A stretch of 64,000 nt of DNA from QAMH01 sp900556425 (GCA_902475535.1 CABRZR010000001.1:186001-250000), one strand, 5' to 3'. Shown: positions 41,511-51,592, counted from the first letter of the stretch. Numbers and translations: made by a program. The notes: generated by a model not told the origin, from the sequence alone.

Positions 41511-43232
41511 ATGACGAACGCGGTAGCACTGACTAAACGAATCGCGAGCGCTGCCCTGGCGCTCGTTCTGGCCGTGGCTTTTATCCCCATCTTTGCCTCG
41601 ACCGCGCAAGCTGACGAGATTGCGCGCGGCACAAGCGGCGGCTGCACGTGGACCATCGACGGCGATGGCACGCTTACGGTGCGCCCAACCTCGGGCAAAA
41701 GCGGCACGCTTGCCGATCTCGAGGGCACCTCGCCATGGCACGAACATGCCGATAGCATCGTCGCCGCGCGCATCATGCCCGGTGTCTCGGGCGACAAGAG
41801 CCTCGATGGCCTGTTCGCCGGCTGCAAGAAGCTGCGCACGGTTGACCTGTCGGGCTTGAGCACCTCGGGCGTGCAGGGCATGAACAGCATGTTCGCCGAA
41901 TGCTCCGCTCTCACGAGCATCGATCTTACCGGGATCGACACGTCCTCGGCCACTGCCATGATCGACATGTTCGATGGCTGCTCCGCGCTTACCGCGCTCG
42001 ATGTCTCGCGATTCAACACCATGCGCGTGACGAGCATGAAGGGCATGTTCAGGGGCTGCTCATCGCTTGCCGCCATCAACGTGAAGAACTTCGACACCTT
42101 CAATGTCACCGACATGTCCGACATGTTCGTGAACTGCTCGAAGCTCTCCTCGCTCGACACGTCGAGCTTCGACACCTCGCACGTGAGGAACATGCAGCGC
42201 ATGTTTTCGGGCACGATGGTCGAGACCCTTGACCTTTCGCATTTTGACACCTCGAACCTCACGGATATGTGGGGCATGTTCTTCGGCTGCACCTCGCTCA
42301 AGTCTCTCGACCTCTCGAGCTTCGACACGTCCGATGTGACGAGCATGGGCTACCTCTTCGAAGACTGCGGCGCGCTTGACCGTGTGAGGTTGGGGGCGAA
42401 CTTCGCATTTATCGACGAGTCCTGCGAGCTGCCTCAGGCAATCTGGCTCTCGTCGACCGCGGGCAGGTCCTACACCTCGCAGCAAATCGCCACCGAGCGC
42501 AACAACGTTGCCGACACCTACACCAAGAGCAAGGCCGACTACCCCGGCCCCAGCATCGTGAGCGGCGCCGAGTCCGTCTGGGCCAAGGGCTCGAAGGTGG
42601 GCGCGCTATTCCGCTCGAGTGCCGCGGTCGAGGACTTCGTCTGCGTGAAGGTCGACAATAGCGTCGTGAACTCGGAGAACTATGATCTGAGCGGCAACCA
42701 GACCAATGTCACGCTCAAGCCGGAGTTTCTCGAGGGTCTTTCCCTCGGCGAGCATTCCATCGACATTCTATCTGCGACGGGTACGGCAAGCACCAAGTTC
42801 ACGATTTCCAACGACCCGTCTTTGCTGGAGCCCGTCAACATGTATCGCCTGTACAATCCCAATTCGGGCGAGCATTTCTACACGGCAAGCGAATACGAGC
42901 GTGACCATCTCGTCTCGGTGGGGTGGGTCTACGAGCGCATCGGCTGGGTTGCTCCCAAGGGAGGCTCCCCGGTCTATCGTCTCTACAACCCGAACGCCGG
43001 CGAGCATCACTACACCATGGATGCCGGCGAGCGTGACGTGCTCGTGTCGCTTGGTTGGAACGACGAGGGCATTGGCTGGCGCACGGCCGGTACGATTCCG
43101 CTGTATCGTCAGTACAACCCCAATGCCTACGCCAACAACCACAACTACACGACGAGCGAGGTCGAGCGCGATCATTTGCTTGGCCTTGGTTGGCAAGACG
43201 AGGGTATCGGTTGGTACGGCATAGGCGAGTAG
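41511..43232 (+). CDS. Surface protein: LRR + X2-like domain + DUF5648
   Basis: A 573-residue exported protein (signal to about 31, AQA-DEI). After a short 'GGCTWTIDGDGTLTVRP' entry strand, which is shared by most LRR members here, come about eight LRR units (about 97-297), an X2-like module (about 370-437, VCVKVDNSVVNSENYDL then LGEHSIDIL) and DUF5648 (443-573). Similar in layout to the gene before it, so probably a duplication. GAAGGGAAATAG precedes the ATG. Confidence 0.88.
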   Translation: MTNAVALTKRIASAALALVLAVAFIPIFASTAQADEIARGTSGGCTWTIDGDGTLTVRPTSGKSGTLADLEGTSPWHEHADSIVAARIMPGVSGDKSLDGLFAGCKKLRTVDLSGLSTSGVQGMNSMFAECSALTSIDLTGIDTSSATAMIDMFDGCSALTALDVSRFNTMRVTSMKGMFRGCSSLAAINVKNFDTFNVTDMSDMFVNCSKLSSLDTSSFDTSHVRNMQRMFSGTMVETLDLSHFDTSNLTDMWGMFFGCTSLKSLDLSSFDTSDVTSMGYLFEDCGALDRVRLGANFAFIDESCELPQAIWLSSTAGRSYTSQQIATERNNVADTYTKSKADYPGPSIVSGAESVWAKGSKVGALFRSSAAVEDFVCVKVDNSVVNSENYDLSGNQTNVTLKPEFLEGLSLGEHSIDILSATGTASTKFTISNDPSLLEPVNMYRLYNPNSGEHFYTASEYERDHLVSVGWVYERIGWVAPKGGSPVYRLYNPNAGEHHYTMDAGERDVLVSLGWNDEGIGWRTAGTIPLYRQYNPNAYANNHNYTTSEVERDHLLGLGWQDEGIGWYGIGE

Positions 43233-43236
43233 CCTC

Positions 43237-43310
43237 TGTCATTTCGAGCGGAACGAAGTACCGGCCCTTGTCATTTCGAGCGGAGCGAAGCGGAGTCGAG
43301 AAATCTCGAC
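43237..43310. repeat. Partial TGTCATTTCGA elements
   Basis: Two left halves in tandem: TGTCATTTCGAGCGGAACG at 43237 and TTGTCATTTCGAGCGGAGCG with GTCGAGAAATCTCGAC from 43269. Right halves are missing. Confidence 0.7.
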
Positions 43311-43337
43311 CACGAGGGTAAGTAGGAAAGGACGACG

Positions 43338-44408
43338 ATGGCAAACGCAAAAACAGTGACGCGTGCGCTCGCGCGGGTTGCGCTGGCCCTTGTGCTGGCG
43401 GTTGGTTTCATGCCGATTGCGATGGGTGCGGGCATTTCCTCGCAGGCCTACGCGGTGCAGGCTATGGAGGCCACTCCGATTACGGAAGCCTATGTCGAGC
43501 CCATTGCTCCTCAGACGTATACGGGTGAGCAAATCACGCCCAAGCCCAAGGTCATGTACGGCGGCAAGACACTCGTCGAGGGCACGGACTATACGCTTGA
43601 GTATGGTCGCAACCTGGGCGAGGGCACTGCCCATGTCTACGTGAACGGCATCGGTGCCTATACGGGCAGAAAGATCGTCACGTTCGATATCATCCAGGCG
43701 CAAATCACCTCGATTTCGCTGAGCGAGACGCGCTATTTCTACGATGGCAAGCGCAAGACGCCTGTCGTGACCGTCAAGTGCGGTGACAAGGTGCTCGAAA
43801 ACGGCCAGGACTACATTGTCGTGGGCATGCAGAACCAGGACCTGAGCAGCGTTGGCGTCCACACGCTGACGGTCAAGGGTACGGCGAACTATGCCGGCGT
43901 CTTGACCGCTGATTTCGAGATTCTCGCTCCCCTCGAGGACGAGGATTCGGGCATCAAGAGCCCCGCGAATGATGATTCCAAGCCGACGGACCCCGAGGAC
44001 GAGGGCCAGCTCATGTATCGCCTCTACAACCCCAACAGTGGCGAGCACTTCTACACGCTCTCGACCGTCGAGCGTGACAATCTCATCAGCGTGGGTTGGA
44101 ACGACGAGGGCACCGGCTGGAAGGCCCCGTCATCGGGCGATGCGGTCTATCGTCTCTACAATTCCTACGCCGGTGAGCACCACTACACGCTCTCGACCGT
44201 CGAGCGCGATAGCCTCGTCGCGGCGGGTTGGAGTGACGAGGGCATCGGCTGGTATTCCGACACCGCCTACAGTGTGCCGCTGTATCGCCTCTACAATCCC
44301 AACGAGTATGCGAACAATCATCACTACACGACGAGCGAGGTCGAGCGCGACTTTCTGCTGAACGAAGGTTGGGATAACGAAGGCATCAGTTGGTACGGAC
44401 TGGAGTAG
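43338..44408 (+). CDS. Surface protein: 2 Ig-like repeats + DUF5648
   Basis: A 356-residue exported protein, one of the two smallest in the cluster. The signal peptide is followed by two Ig-like repeats (about 51-118 with PQTYTGEQITPKPKV, and 121-198 with YFYDGKRKTPVVTVKCG) and an acidic linker (LEDEDSGIKSPANDDSK). The C-terminal DUF5648 module spans 225-356. It has neither LRR nor enzyme-like domain, so it shows the minimal stalk-plus-DUF5648 form. AGGAAAGGA precedes the ATG. Confidence 0.87.
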   Translation: MANAKTVTRALARVALALVLAVGFMPIAMGAGISSQAYAVQAMEATPITEAYVEPIAPQTYTGEQITPKPKVMYGGKTLVEGTDYTLEYGRNLGEGTAHVYVNGIGAYTGRKIVTFDIIQAQITSISLSETRYFYDGKRKTPVVTVKCGDKVLENGQDYIVVGMQNQDLSSVGVHTLTVKGTANYAGVLTADFEILAPLEDEDSGIKSPANDDSKPTDPEDEGQLMYRLYNPNSGEHFYTLSTVERDNLISVGWNDEGTGWKAPSSGDAVYRLYNSYAGEHHYTLSTVERDSLVAAGWSDEGIGWYSDTAYSVPLYRLYNPNEYANNHHYTTSEVERDFLLNEGWDNEGISWYGLE

Positions 44409-44409
44409 C

Positions 44410-44509
44410 CGTCATTTCGAGCGGAGCGAACGAAGTGAGCGTAGTCGAGAAATCTCTCTCGCGAGATTTCTCCACTCCGGGGCCTTCGGCCCCTCCGGTC
44501 GAAATGACA
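44410..44509. repeat. Complete TGTCATTTCGA palindromic element
   Basis: Bounded by GTCATTTCGAGCGGAGCG and GGTCGAAATGACA, with GAGAAATCTC/GAGATTTCTC and a GGGGCCTTCGGCCCC hairpin inside. It is the cleanest copy in the window and lies between two surface genes. Confidence 0.85.
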
Positions 44510-44527
44510 AAGAGAGGATGAAGGGAA

Positions 44528-46492
44528 ATGATGGCAATGAGCGCTACGATGAAGCGATTTGCATATGTTGTGTTGGCGCTTGCCTTGGCGGTAGGCTTCA
44601 TGCCGGCTGCGGCATGGCTGGCGCCCGCTTCGCAGGCATCAGCAGATGAGCCGGCCGAAGTCGCGCCGCTCGTTGCGGCCGCTGTCGCCGAGCTTGGCGA
44701 TGATGCCGATGCGGGGCTGACGGCGCAGGCTGCTAATGATGAGACGGTGAAGGTTGCCGGTGCCGCATACTACAAATATGCCCATGAGGTACTTGCCATC
44801 GTGAACAAGGAGCGCACAGCGCTGAGGCTTAATCCCCTGCAGCTTGACGAGAAGTTGACTGAGACTGCCATGCAACGTGCGGCCGAACTCGCGATTTTCT
44901 ACAGCCATATACGCCCGGACGGCACGAAGTGCTTCACAGCTTTTCCTACGAGTATCGGTAACCCGGCCGAGAACATCGCCCTGGGTCAGGAAAATCCTGA
45001 ACAGGTCATGCAGGATTGGTTCTATGACGAGAAACAGGTCCACGAGTGGAAGCAGCGGGGAATCACACTTGATCAGGCCATTGCTGCCGGGAATTACAAG
45101 TTGCCGAGCGGTACGATTATCACACAAGCCACTGCGGGCAAGTGGCAGGACGGCCACTATCTCAACATCATCAATTCGGCTTATAAGTCTATTGGTATCG
45201 GTTGCTTCTCGCAGGGCCCGTTTTACTGGGCGCAGGAGTTTAGCAGCGCTGATCCTAAAGGCAGCGTCAAGGACACGAACGAGAATGTGACGCGCAACGT
45301 CAATATCAATTACCAGACCTGTGGCACCAACCAGGGCTTCAACCTGGACACGAATCTCGACAATATGAAGGTGCTGAACGTCGGTTCCACCTACAAGATG
45401 AGCTACTGCATATACAACGCCGGCTTTTCCCAGGTCTATGGTGTCGTCGACCCCAGCAGCGCCACGTGGACGAGTTCGAACGCGGGCGTCTGCACGGTTA
45501 GCCCTAGCGGCATCGTCACGGGCAAGGGTGCCGGGACGGCCACGATCACCGCACGCCTTGGCTCGGGCAGGCAGCTCACCCACCAATGGACGGTGAGCGA
45601 ATCGGTGGCCACCATCCCCATCCCCGACATTCCCAACCAGACCTACACGGGCAGTCCCATCGAGCCGAATCCGACCGTGACCTCCAACGGCAAGACGCTC
45701 GTCCGGGGCACCGACTACACCGTGAGCTACAGCTACAACGTGAACGTCGGCATGGCGAGCATGAAGATCACGGGCATTGGCAAGTACTCGGGCGTGAAGG
45801 AGCTTAGGTTCACGATCGTGCCGGCATCCATCACGGCCGTCGAACTGAGCCAAACCCGCTATGCCTACAATGGCCAGGACAAATGGCCGGACATCACCGT
45901 CAAGAGCGGCGATCGCGTTCTTACCGAGAACGCGGATTACTACGTGACCTATCCCGGCGATATGCGAAGCATCGGCAATCACACCATCACCGTCACCGGC
46001 ATGGGCAATCATACTGGCTCGATGGGCGCGACTTTCGAGATCACCGAGGAGCTTGCTCCTGGATCGAGTGAGCCTGACCCCGATGATCCCGGTCAGGTGA
46101 TGTATCGCCTCTACAATCCCAATAGCGGCGAGCACTTCTACACCGCAAGCGATGAGGAGCGCTGGCACCTCATCGACGTCGGCTGGAACGACGAGGGCAC
46201 GGGCTGGACGGCCCCCACCGTAGGCGAGCCGGTCTACCGTCTCTACAATCCCTATGCCGGCGAGCATCATTACACGCCAAGTGCGGGCGAGCGCGATGCG
46301 CTCGTGGCTGCAGGTTGGAACGACGAGGGCATCGGTTGGCAGACCGGTGGCAAGACTCCGCTGTACCGCCTCTACAACCCCAATGCCTACGCCAATAACC
46401 ACCACTACACGACAGAGGCCGGCGAGCGTGATATCTTGCTGGGCATCGGCTGGCGAGACGAGCAAGTCGGCTGGTACGGCCTCGGGAAGTAA
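44528..46492 (+). CDS. Surface protein: CAP domain + Big_2-like + 2 Ig-like repeats + DUF5648
   Basis: A 654-residue exported protein. After the signal (to about 38) and a spacer comes a CAP/SCP domain (about 81-238): VLAIVNKERTALRLNPLQLD, YSHIRPDGTKCFTAF, AENIALGQ, and YLNIINSAYKSIGIGCF, the standard bacterial CAP motifs. A Big_2-like domain (about 271-358, TWTSSNAGVCTVSPSGIVTG), two Ig-like repeats (about 365-511) and DUF5648 (525-654) follow. CAP proteins have varied extracellular roles. First of three adjacent genes carrying this CAP type. Confidence 0.88.
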   Translation: MMAMSATMKRFAYVVLALALAVGFMPAAAWLAPASQASADEPAEVAPLVAAAVAELGDDADAGLTAQAANDETVKVAGAAYYKYAHEVLAIVNKERTALRLNPLQLDEKLTETAMQRAAELAIFYSHIRPDGTKCFTAFPTSIGNPAENIALGQENPEQVMQDWFYDEKQVHEWKQRGITLDQAIAAGNYKLPSGTIITQATAGKWQDGHYLNIINSAYKSIGIGCFSQGPFYWAQEFSSADPKGSVKDTNENVTRNVNINYQTCGTNQGFNLDTNLDNMKVLNVGSTYKMSYCIYNAGFSQVYGVVDPSSATWTSSNAGVCTVSPSGIVTGKGAGTATITARLGSGRQLTHQWTVSESVATIPIPDIPNQTYTGSPIEPNPTVTSNGKTLVRGTDYTVSYSYNVNVGMASMKITGIGKYSGVKELRFTIVPASITAVELSQTRYAYNGQDKWPDITVKSGDRVLTENADYYVTYPGDMRSIGNHTITVTGMGNHTGSMGATFEITEELAPGSSEPDPDDPGQVMYRLYNPNSGEHFYTASDEERWHLIDVGWNDEGTGWTAPTVGEPVYRLYNPYAGEHHYTPSAGERDALVAAGWNDEGIGWQTGGKTPLYRLYNPNAYANNHHYTTEAGERDILLGIGWRDEQVGWYGLGK

Positions 46493-46518
46493 GGAGCGGA
46501 CGATGGGTGTCCCCCACT

Positions 46519-46564
46519 TGTCATTTCGAGCGGAGCGAACGAAGTGAGCGAAGTCGAGAAATCT
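46519..46564. repeat. Left half of a TGTCATTTCGA element
   Basis: TGTCATTTCGAGCGGAGCGA followed by AAGTCGAGAAATCTCC; the right arm is absent. It lies just before the ribosome binding site of the next gene. Confidence 0.7.
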
Positions 46565-46596
46565 CCTGCTACAGCAGGTGAGAAGAGAGGAAAGCG

Positions 46597-47835
46597 ATGA
46601 ACGTGCAAGCATTGCCCAGACGACTCGCGACTGCGGCCCTGGCCCTTGTGCTGGCCCTGGCCCTCGTGCCGGCTGTCGCCCTGGCCAGTCCGGCACGGGC
46701 AGCGGATATCGCAAGCGGCACGAGCAACACCTGTTCCTGGACGATTGACGCTGCTGGTGCGCTCGTCATCGCGCCCGCAGATGGTGCCAGCGGCACGCTC
46801 GATGACTATACGCGCGACGATGCCCCCTGGCTCGCCCACCGCGATGCGATCAAATCGGTCGTCATCAAGTCCGGCGTCAGGGCGAATGGCGGTCTCGTCG
46901 GTATCTTCTCGCGTTGCCCCAACCTCGCCTCCGTGGACCTTTCCGGTCTCGATAGCACCAATGCCACGTCCATGGCCAACATGTTCTACTCCTGCACGGC
47001 GCTCAAGCAGCTCGACCTGACGGGCCTCAACACCGTTCGCGTGGAGACCATGAACTCCATGTTCAACAGCTGCCGCGCGCTCGAATCGCTCAACCTCGCG
47101 GGTTTCAACACCGCCAACGTCTCGTCCATGAGCGGTATGTTCGCCGGATGTTCCTCGCTTACCACGCTCGACCTTTCGAGTTTCAACACCTGGCGCGCGA
47201 CGAACATGAGCGGCATGTTCGAGTACTGCACGATGCTCAAGGAGGTGAGACTCGGCTCGAGCTTCAGCTTCAAGGGCGCCAAGGAAGAGGTGCTGACCGA
47301 GCTTCCCGGCGGTAACTGGCTGTCCGCTGCGCTCGGTTATACCTTTACGGCGGCCGATCTTGCCGCGCAGCGCAATGATACGACCGACAGCTACACCAAG
47401 GTGACGACCCCCATTGCCGACCCGGATACCTACGAGGTGATGTTCCGCCTCTACAACCCCAATAGCGGTGAGCACTTCTACACGTCGAGCACCGTCGAGC
47501 GTGACCACCTGATTAGCGTGGGCTGGAACGACGAGGGTACGGGTTGGACGGCACCCAAGGCGGGCGAAGCGGTCTATCGTCTCTACAACTCCAATGCCGG
47601 CGAGCATCACTACACGCTTTCCACTGTGGAGCGTGACAGCCTCATCGCCGCCGGCTGGAACGACGAGGGCATCGGCTGGCGTTCCGATCCGGCCCAGCGC
47701 GTTGCCTTGTACCGCGTCTACAATCCCAACGAGTACGCGAACAACCATCACTACACCAAGGAAGCTGGCGAACGCGATATCCTGCTCGGCAAGGGTTGGC
47801 AAGATGAGGGAACCGCCTGGTACGGCATCGGATAG
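46597..47835 (+). CDS. Surface protein: short LRR + DUF5648
   Basis: A 412-residue exported protein (signal to about 31, ARA-ADI) with the CSWTIDAAGALVIAP entry strand and about five or six LRR units (about 98-222). A short spacer (SYTKVTTPIADPDTYEV) leads to DUF5648 (282-412). It has no Ig-like stalk. The next gene's start codon lies 18 bp after its stop, so the two may be co-translated from one transcript. Confidence 0.88.
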   Translation: MNVQALPRRLATAALALVLALALVPAVALASPARAADIASGTSNTCSWTIDAAGALVIAPADGASGTLDDYTRDDAPWLAHRDAIKSVVIKSGVRANGGLVGIFSRCPNLASVDLSGLDSTNATSMANMFYSCTALKQLDLTGLNTVRVETMNSMFNSCRALESLNLAGFNTANVSSMSGMFAGCSSLTTLDLSSFNTWRATNMSGMFEYCTMLKEVRLGSSFSFKGAKEEVLTELPGGNWLSAALGYTFTAADLAAQRNDTTDSYTKVTTPIADPDTYEVMFRLYNPNSGEHFYTSSTVERDHLISVGWNDEGTGWTAPKAGEAVYRLYNSNAGEHHYTLSTVERDSLIAAGWNDEGIGWRSDPAQRVALYRVYNPNEYANNHHYTKEAGERDILLGKGWQDEGTAWYGIG

Positions 47836-47852
47836 CGGTGGAAAGGAAGCCC

Positions 47853-49226
47853 ATGAACGCGAAAGCACTGACCAAACGATTTGCGACCACGGCCCTGGCC
47901 CTCGCGCTGGCCGTCGCCTTCATGCCAGCCGTGGCATGGACGGGCGCGGTGCCGCAGGCCCAAGCTGCCGACAATACCGCCGCCTCTCACGAGATCGTGA
48001 CCGTGACCGGCACGGAGGACTACGATGAGGCGCATGCGGTTCTCGACATCGTCAACAAGGAGCGCACGGCGCTGGGACTCGACCCCCTGCAGCTCGACGT
48101 CGAGCTGACCGAGACCGCCATGCAGCGCGCCGCCGAGCTCTCCGTGCTCTACAGCCACAATCGTCCGGACGGTACGGATTGCTTCACCGCATTTCCGCCA
48201 TCGAGCTTCACGGCCAGGGGAGAGAACATCGCGATTGGCTACGATGACGCGGCAGACGTCATGGAGGGCTGGTTCTATAGCGAGCGCAAGCTCTACGAAG
48301 AGGGCGAGCGCGACCGCGACAAGGTCGGCCATTACCTCAACATCATCAATCCCGATTTCAAGTCCATCGGCATCGGCTGCTTCGTGCAGGGCACCTACTA
48401 TTGGGAGCAGGCGCTAAGCGGTGAGGAGCCGGCTCGGATCACGACGGGAGGTACCGTCGAGAAGCCGCACCGGATCAACATCGACTACGATGTCTGCGGC
48501 ACGGACCAGGGCTTCAACAAGAACGAGGACCTCACGGGCAAGACGCTTGCGGTGGGCGAAACCTTCGAGATGCACTATGACGTGACCAACGATCGTTGGC
48601 GCTATAACTACGTCACGCTTGACCCGAGCTGTGTGACCTGGACGAGCTCGGACACGAGCGTCTGCACCGTTGACCCTGCTGGCATCGTTACGGCTCGCGC
48701 CGTGGGCAAGGCGACGGTCACCGCGACGCTGCCTTCGGGTCGTTCCCTCTCGCACGAATGGACGGTTGTCGAGGCCAAGCCCGAGTCCACTCAGGTGATG
48801 TACCGCCTCTACAACCCCAACTCCGGCGAGCACTTCTACACGGCCAGCACTGCCGAGCGTGACGCCACGATAGCCGCCGGCTGGAACGACGAGGGCATCG
48901 GCTGGACCGCCCCCAGCGAGTCGGACACGCCGGTCTACCGCCTGTACTCGGGCACTGACCATCACTACACCACTTCTATCGTCGAGCGTGACCATCTCAT
49001 CGATGTCGGTTGGACGCTCGAGGGTGACAACGCCGAGGGCATCGCGTGGTATTCCGACGACCAGAAGCGCGTGCCGTTGTATCGCCAGTTCAACCCCAAC
49101 GTCGATCCGACGGCGCCTTTCAACAACTCAGGCTCGCACAACTACACGACCAGCCTCGAGGAGCACGAGCAGCTGATTTCGATTGGCTGGCGCGGCGAGG
49201 ACATCGGCTGGTACGGCGTGGGGTAA
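47853..49226 (+). CDS. Surface protein: CAP domain + Big_2-like + variant DUF5648
   Basis: ATG 47853 is preferred over GTG 47838 because GGAAAGGAAG is the ribosome binding site between them. The product is 457 residues: signal (to about 33, AQA), CAP domain (about 53-190; YSHNRPDGTDCFTAF, RGENIAIGYDDA), Big_2-like domain (about 216-309, TWTSSDTSVCTVDPAGIVT), then DUF5648 (315-457). The DUF5648 here is a variant: unit 2 is shortened to LYSGTDHHYTTS and unit 3 reads FNPNVDPTAPFNNSGSHNYT. The same variant occurs at the end of the gene at 51756. Confidence 0.87.
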   Translation: MNAKALTKRFATTALALALAVAFMPAVAWTGAVPQAQAADNTAASHEIVTVTGTEDYDEAHAVLDIVNKERTALGLDPLQLDVELTETAMQRAAELSVLYSHNRPDGTDCFTAFPPSSFTARGENIAIGYDDAADVMEGWFYSERKLYEEGERDRDKVGHYLNIINPDFKSIGIGCFVQGTYYWEQALSGEEPARITTGGTVEKPHRINIDYDVCGTDQGFNKNEDLTGKTLAVGETFEMHYDVTNDRWRYNYVTLDPSCVTWTSSDTSVCTVDPAGIVTARAVGKATVTATLPSGRSLSHEWTVVEAKPESTQVMYRLYNPNSGEHFYTASTAERDATIAAGWNDEGIGWTAPSESDTPVYRLYSGTDHHYTTSIVERDHLIDVGWTLEGDNAEGIAWYSDDQKRVPLYRQFNPNVDPTAPFNNSGSHNYTTSLEEHEQLISIGWRGEDIGWYGVG

Positions 49227-49239
49227 TATCGACAGCGTA

Positions 49240-49272
49240 AGTGGGACAAATGGACAGGTCATTTGTCCCACT
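49240..49272. repeat. 33-nt hairpin identical to the one after the LytTR gene
   Basis: AGTGGGACAAATG-GACAGGT-CATTTGTCCCACT, identical over all 33 bases to 18843-18875 and 30 kb away. No T-run follows. It starts 13 bp after the stop of the preceding surface gene and could weakly stop transcription. Confidence 0.85.
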
Positions 49273-49309
49273 GATGCATCGTTTGCACGTGACCTGGCCA
49301 TCTGGTTTT

Positions 49310-49470
49310 CTGACAGAAAATTGCGGTTGTGGCACGTGCTTTGTGCCACAACCGCACACTCTCGTCAGATTCTGACGAAACCTTTCGCCTGGGGCACATT
49401 TCGGAGCCACAGCCGTAGATTCTCGTCATCGTTGGCGCCCGGATGCGCCACAATCATGCGTTCTCGTCTC
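49310..49470. repeat. Mixed 41-bp-family repeats forming two hairpins plus one unit
   Basis: Within a 386-bp non-coding gap, units alternate: forward with core GTGGCAC at 49329, inverted GTGCCAC at 49343, forward GGGGCAC at 49390, inverted GAGCCAC at 49404, and inverted GCGCCAC at 49445. The last two are 41 bp apart; the two forward-inverted pairs are 61 bp apart. CTGACAGAAAATTGCGG and CCGCACACTCTCGTCAG close the first hairpin. From 49471 to 49600 nothing is recognised. Confidence 0.75.
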
Positions 49471-49612
49471 GTCGCCCGCCGTCTGGGTCTACGCGGCACC
49501 AATCGGCCGCATGCAGCCCTCGCGTGGGTCTGCACAGCCCAAACCAAGCAGCGAGGTCGTATCATGAACGCACCTAGCTGACGCGTACCCGCCCACGGAA
49601 AGGACGAGCGCG

Positions 49613-51592
49613 ATGATGAAGAGATTCGCGAGCATGGCGCTGGCAATTGCACTGGTGGCGACGCTTGTCCCCATGGCAGCCGCTTTCGCCACGACTCCAC
49701 AAGCAGCGGCAAACCAGGATACCCTGACCATCAGCGGCACCGAGCATTACGACATGGCCCAGCAAGCGCTCGATATCGTCAATAAGGAGCGCACGGCACT
49801 GGGGCTCGCGCCTTTGCAGTTCGACGAGGAGCTGATGAAGACCGCTATGTTGCGTGCCGCCGAGGTTTCGGTGTACTACGGCTATGACGAGCACAGCGAG
49901 TCTTACAAATTCAACAAACGACCAGACGGCAGCGAATGGTCCACCGCCTTTCCCGTCATAGACGATTCCGAAGACTGTTTTCGAGGCGAAAGTGTCGCAG
50001 CGGGTCAGAAGAGCGCAGCCGCTGTCATGCAGACCTGGCTTTATGACGCGCGTCAGGTTTACAGATGGGAAGAACAGGACATCACCTTGGAAGCTGCCCT
50101 TGCCGCCGGCACCTATCGCCTGCCCAGTGGCGTTCTGATTACGGAGGACACGAGTGACCGTTGGGTTTCGATCTCTTACGAAAATATCATCAGCCCCGAT
50201 TACAAGTCTACTGGCATTGGCTGCTTCTACCAGGGCGGTGTGTTCTACTGGCAACAGTCATTCGATTCTGCGGAGGCGACGGGCAGCGTCAAGAGCGGCA
50301 AGGTCGATGTGACGCGCCAAATATCGGTTGACTATGATTGTTGCGGCACTAACCAGGCACTTAATGCGGATCTCGATTCCCAGCTGAAACCCTCGCTGGC
50401 TCCGGGTGAGACCTTTGACATGCGCTATTGCATAAACAACGATGGCCGCACCCGCTTCAACTGCGTCATCGATGCCGGCAACGCCGTCTGGACGAGCTCG
50501 AACCCGGACGTTTGCGCTGTCGATCAAAATGGTACCGTTACTGCCAAATTAGCCGGCACTGCCACAATTACGGCAACGCTTCCATCTGGCAGGAGCGCAT
50601 CGTACGAATGGGTCGTGAAGCCGTCCTTGGAGGATGCGGTCGTGTCAGATATCCCGCATCTGACTTATACAGGGGCAAAGATAAAGCCGGATCCCACGGT
50701 CACTCTTGGTGGCAAGCGTCTTGTCGCGGGCACCGACTACACGCTCAGTTATGCGAATAACGTCAATGCGGGAAGCGATGCGAGAATCATCTTGACGGGC
50801 ATTGGCGATTACGCTGGCTCGAAGGCCGTCTATTTCGAGATTGGCCCTGCGCCGATTACTTCGGCAACGCCGAACTACACCCAGTTCACCTACGACGGCA
50901 CGGAAAAGAAGCCTGTCGTGACCGTGAGGTCCGGAAACAAGGTCCTAGGCGAGGGCGATTATCAGATGTCCTGGCTCGATGACGATATGACGAGCGTGGG
51001 CACCAAGGTCATCGAGGTAAGCGGTCTTGGCAACTATGGCGGCACGGTGAGGGCTACCTACGAGATTGTAGCTGCCGACGCACCGCAAGAGCCGTCGGCG
51101 CCGGACTCCCCATCGGAGCCAGATGCTCCTGACCAGCCGGAAGTGCAAGATCCCGATGTGCCCGAGGAGCCCGATGCGCCTGCCGTGCAACCTCAGACCA
51201 TGCACCGTCTCTATAATCCCAACTCCGGCGAGCATTTCTACACCTCGAGCGATGTGGAGCGCTCTGCCGTAGTCGCAGCCGGTTGGATTGACGAGGGCAT
51301 TGGTTGGACCGCGCCTGATGATGGCATCCAGGTCTATCGTCTCTACAACCCCTATGCGGGCGAACATCATTACACCATCTCCGTCGAGGAGCGCGACATG
51401 CTGGTTTCCGTGGGCTGGGTCTGGGAGGAAGGCGGCTGGTTTTCCGACCCCGATCAAGCCGTCCCGCTATACCGTGCCTACAACCCCAATGCCTACTCGA
51501 ATAACCATCACTACACCGCCGATCCAGGCGAGTTTCAACGGCTGATCTATTTGGGTTGGGTTGACGAAGGCATCGGTTGGTATGGCGTTTGA
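49613..51592 (+). CDS. Surface protein: CAP domain + Big_2-like + 2 Ig-like repeats + DUF5648
   Basis: A 659-residue exported protein (signal to about 25, AFA-TTP). The CAP domain (about 43-213) has ALDIVNKERTALGLAPLQFD and FNKRPDGSEWSTAF, but the usual YSH is replaced by a longer insert (YYGYDEHSESYKF). A Big_2-like domain (about 246-338), two Ig-like repeats (about 343-490) and a Pro/Asp linker with PEVQDPDVPEEPDAP follow, then DUF5648 (529-659). Two ATGs at 49613 and 49616 are possible starts. The overall design matches the gene at 44528. Confidence 0.88.
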   Translation: MMKRFASMALAIALVATLVPMAAAFATTPQAAANQDTLTISGTEHYDMAQQALDIVNKERTALGLAPLQFDEELMKTAMLRAAEVSVYYGYDEHSESYKFNKRPDGSEWSTAFPVIDDSEDCFRGESVAAGQKSAAAVMQTWLYDARQVYRWEEQDITLEAALAAGTYRLPSGVLITEDTSDRWVSISYENIISPDYKSTGIGCFYQGGVFYWQQSFDSAEATGSVKSGKVDVTRQISVDYDCCGTNQALNADLDSQLKPSLAPGETFDMRYCINNDGRTRFNCVIDAGNAVWTSSNPDVCAVDQNGTVTAKLAGTATITATLPSGRSASYEWVVKPSLEDAVVSDIPHLTYTGAKIKPDPTVTLGGKRLVAGTDYTLSYANNVNAGSDARIILTGIGDYAGSKAVYFEIGPAPITSATPNYTQFTYDGTEKKPVVTVRSGNKVLGEGDYQMSWLDDDMTSVGTKVIEVSGLGNYGGTVRATYEIVAADAPQEPSAPDSPSEPDAPDQPEVQDPDVPEEPDAPAVQPQTMHRLYNPNSGEHFYTSSDVERSAVVAAGWIDEGIGWTAPDDGIQVYRLYNPYAGEHHYTISVEERDMLVSVGWVWEEGGWFSDPDQAVPLYRAYNPNAYSNNHHYTADPGEFQRLIYLGWVDEGIGWYGV

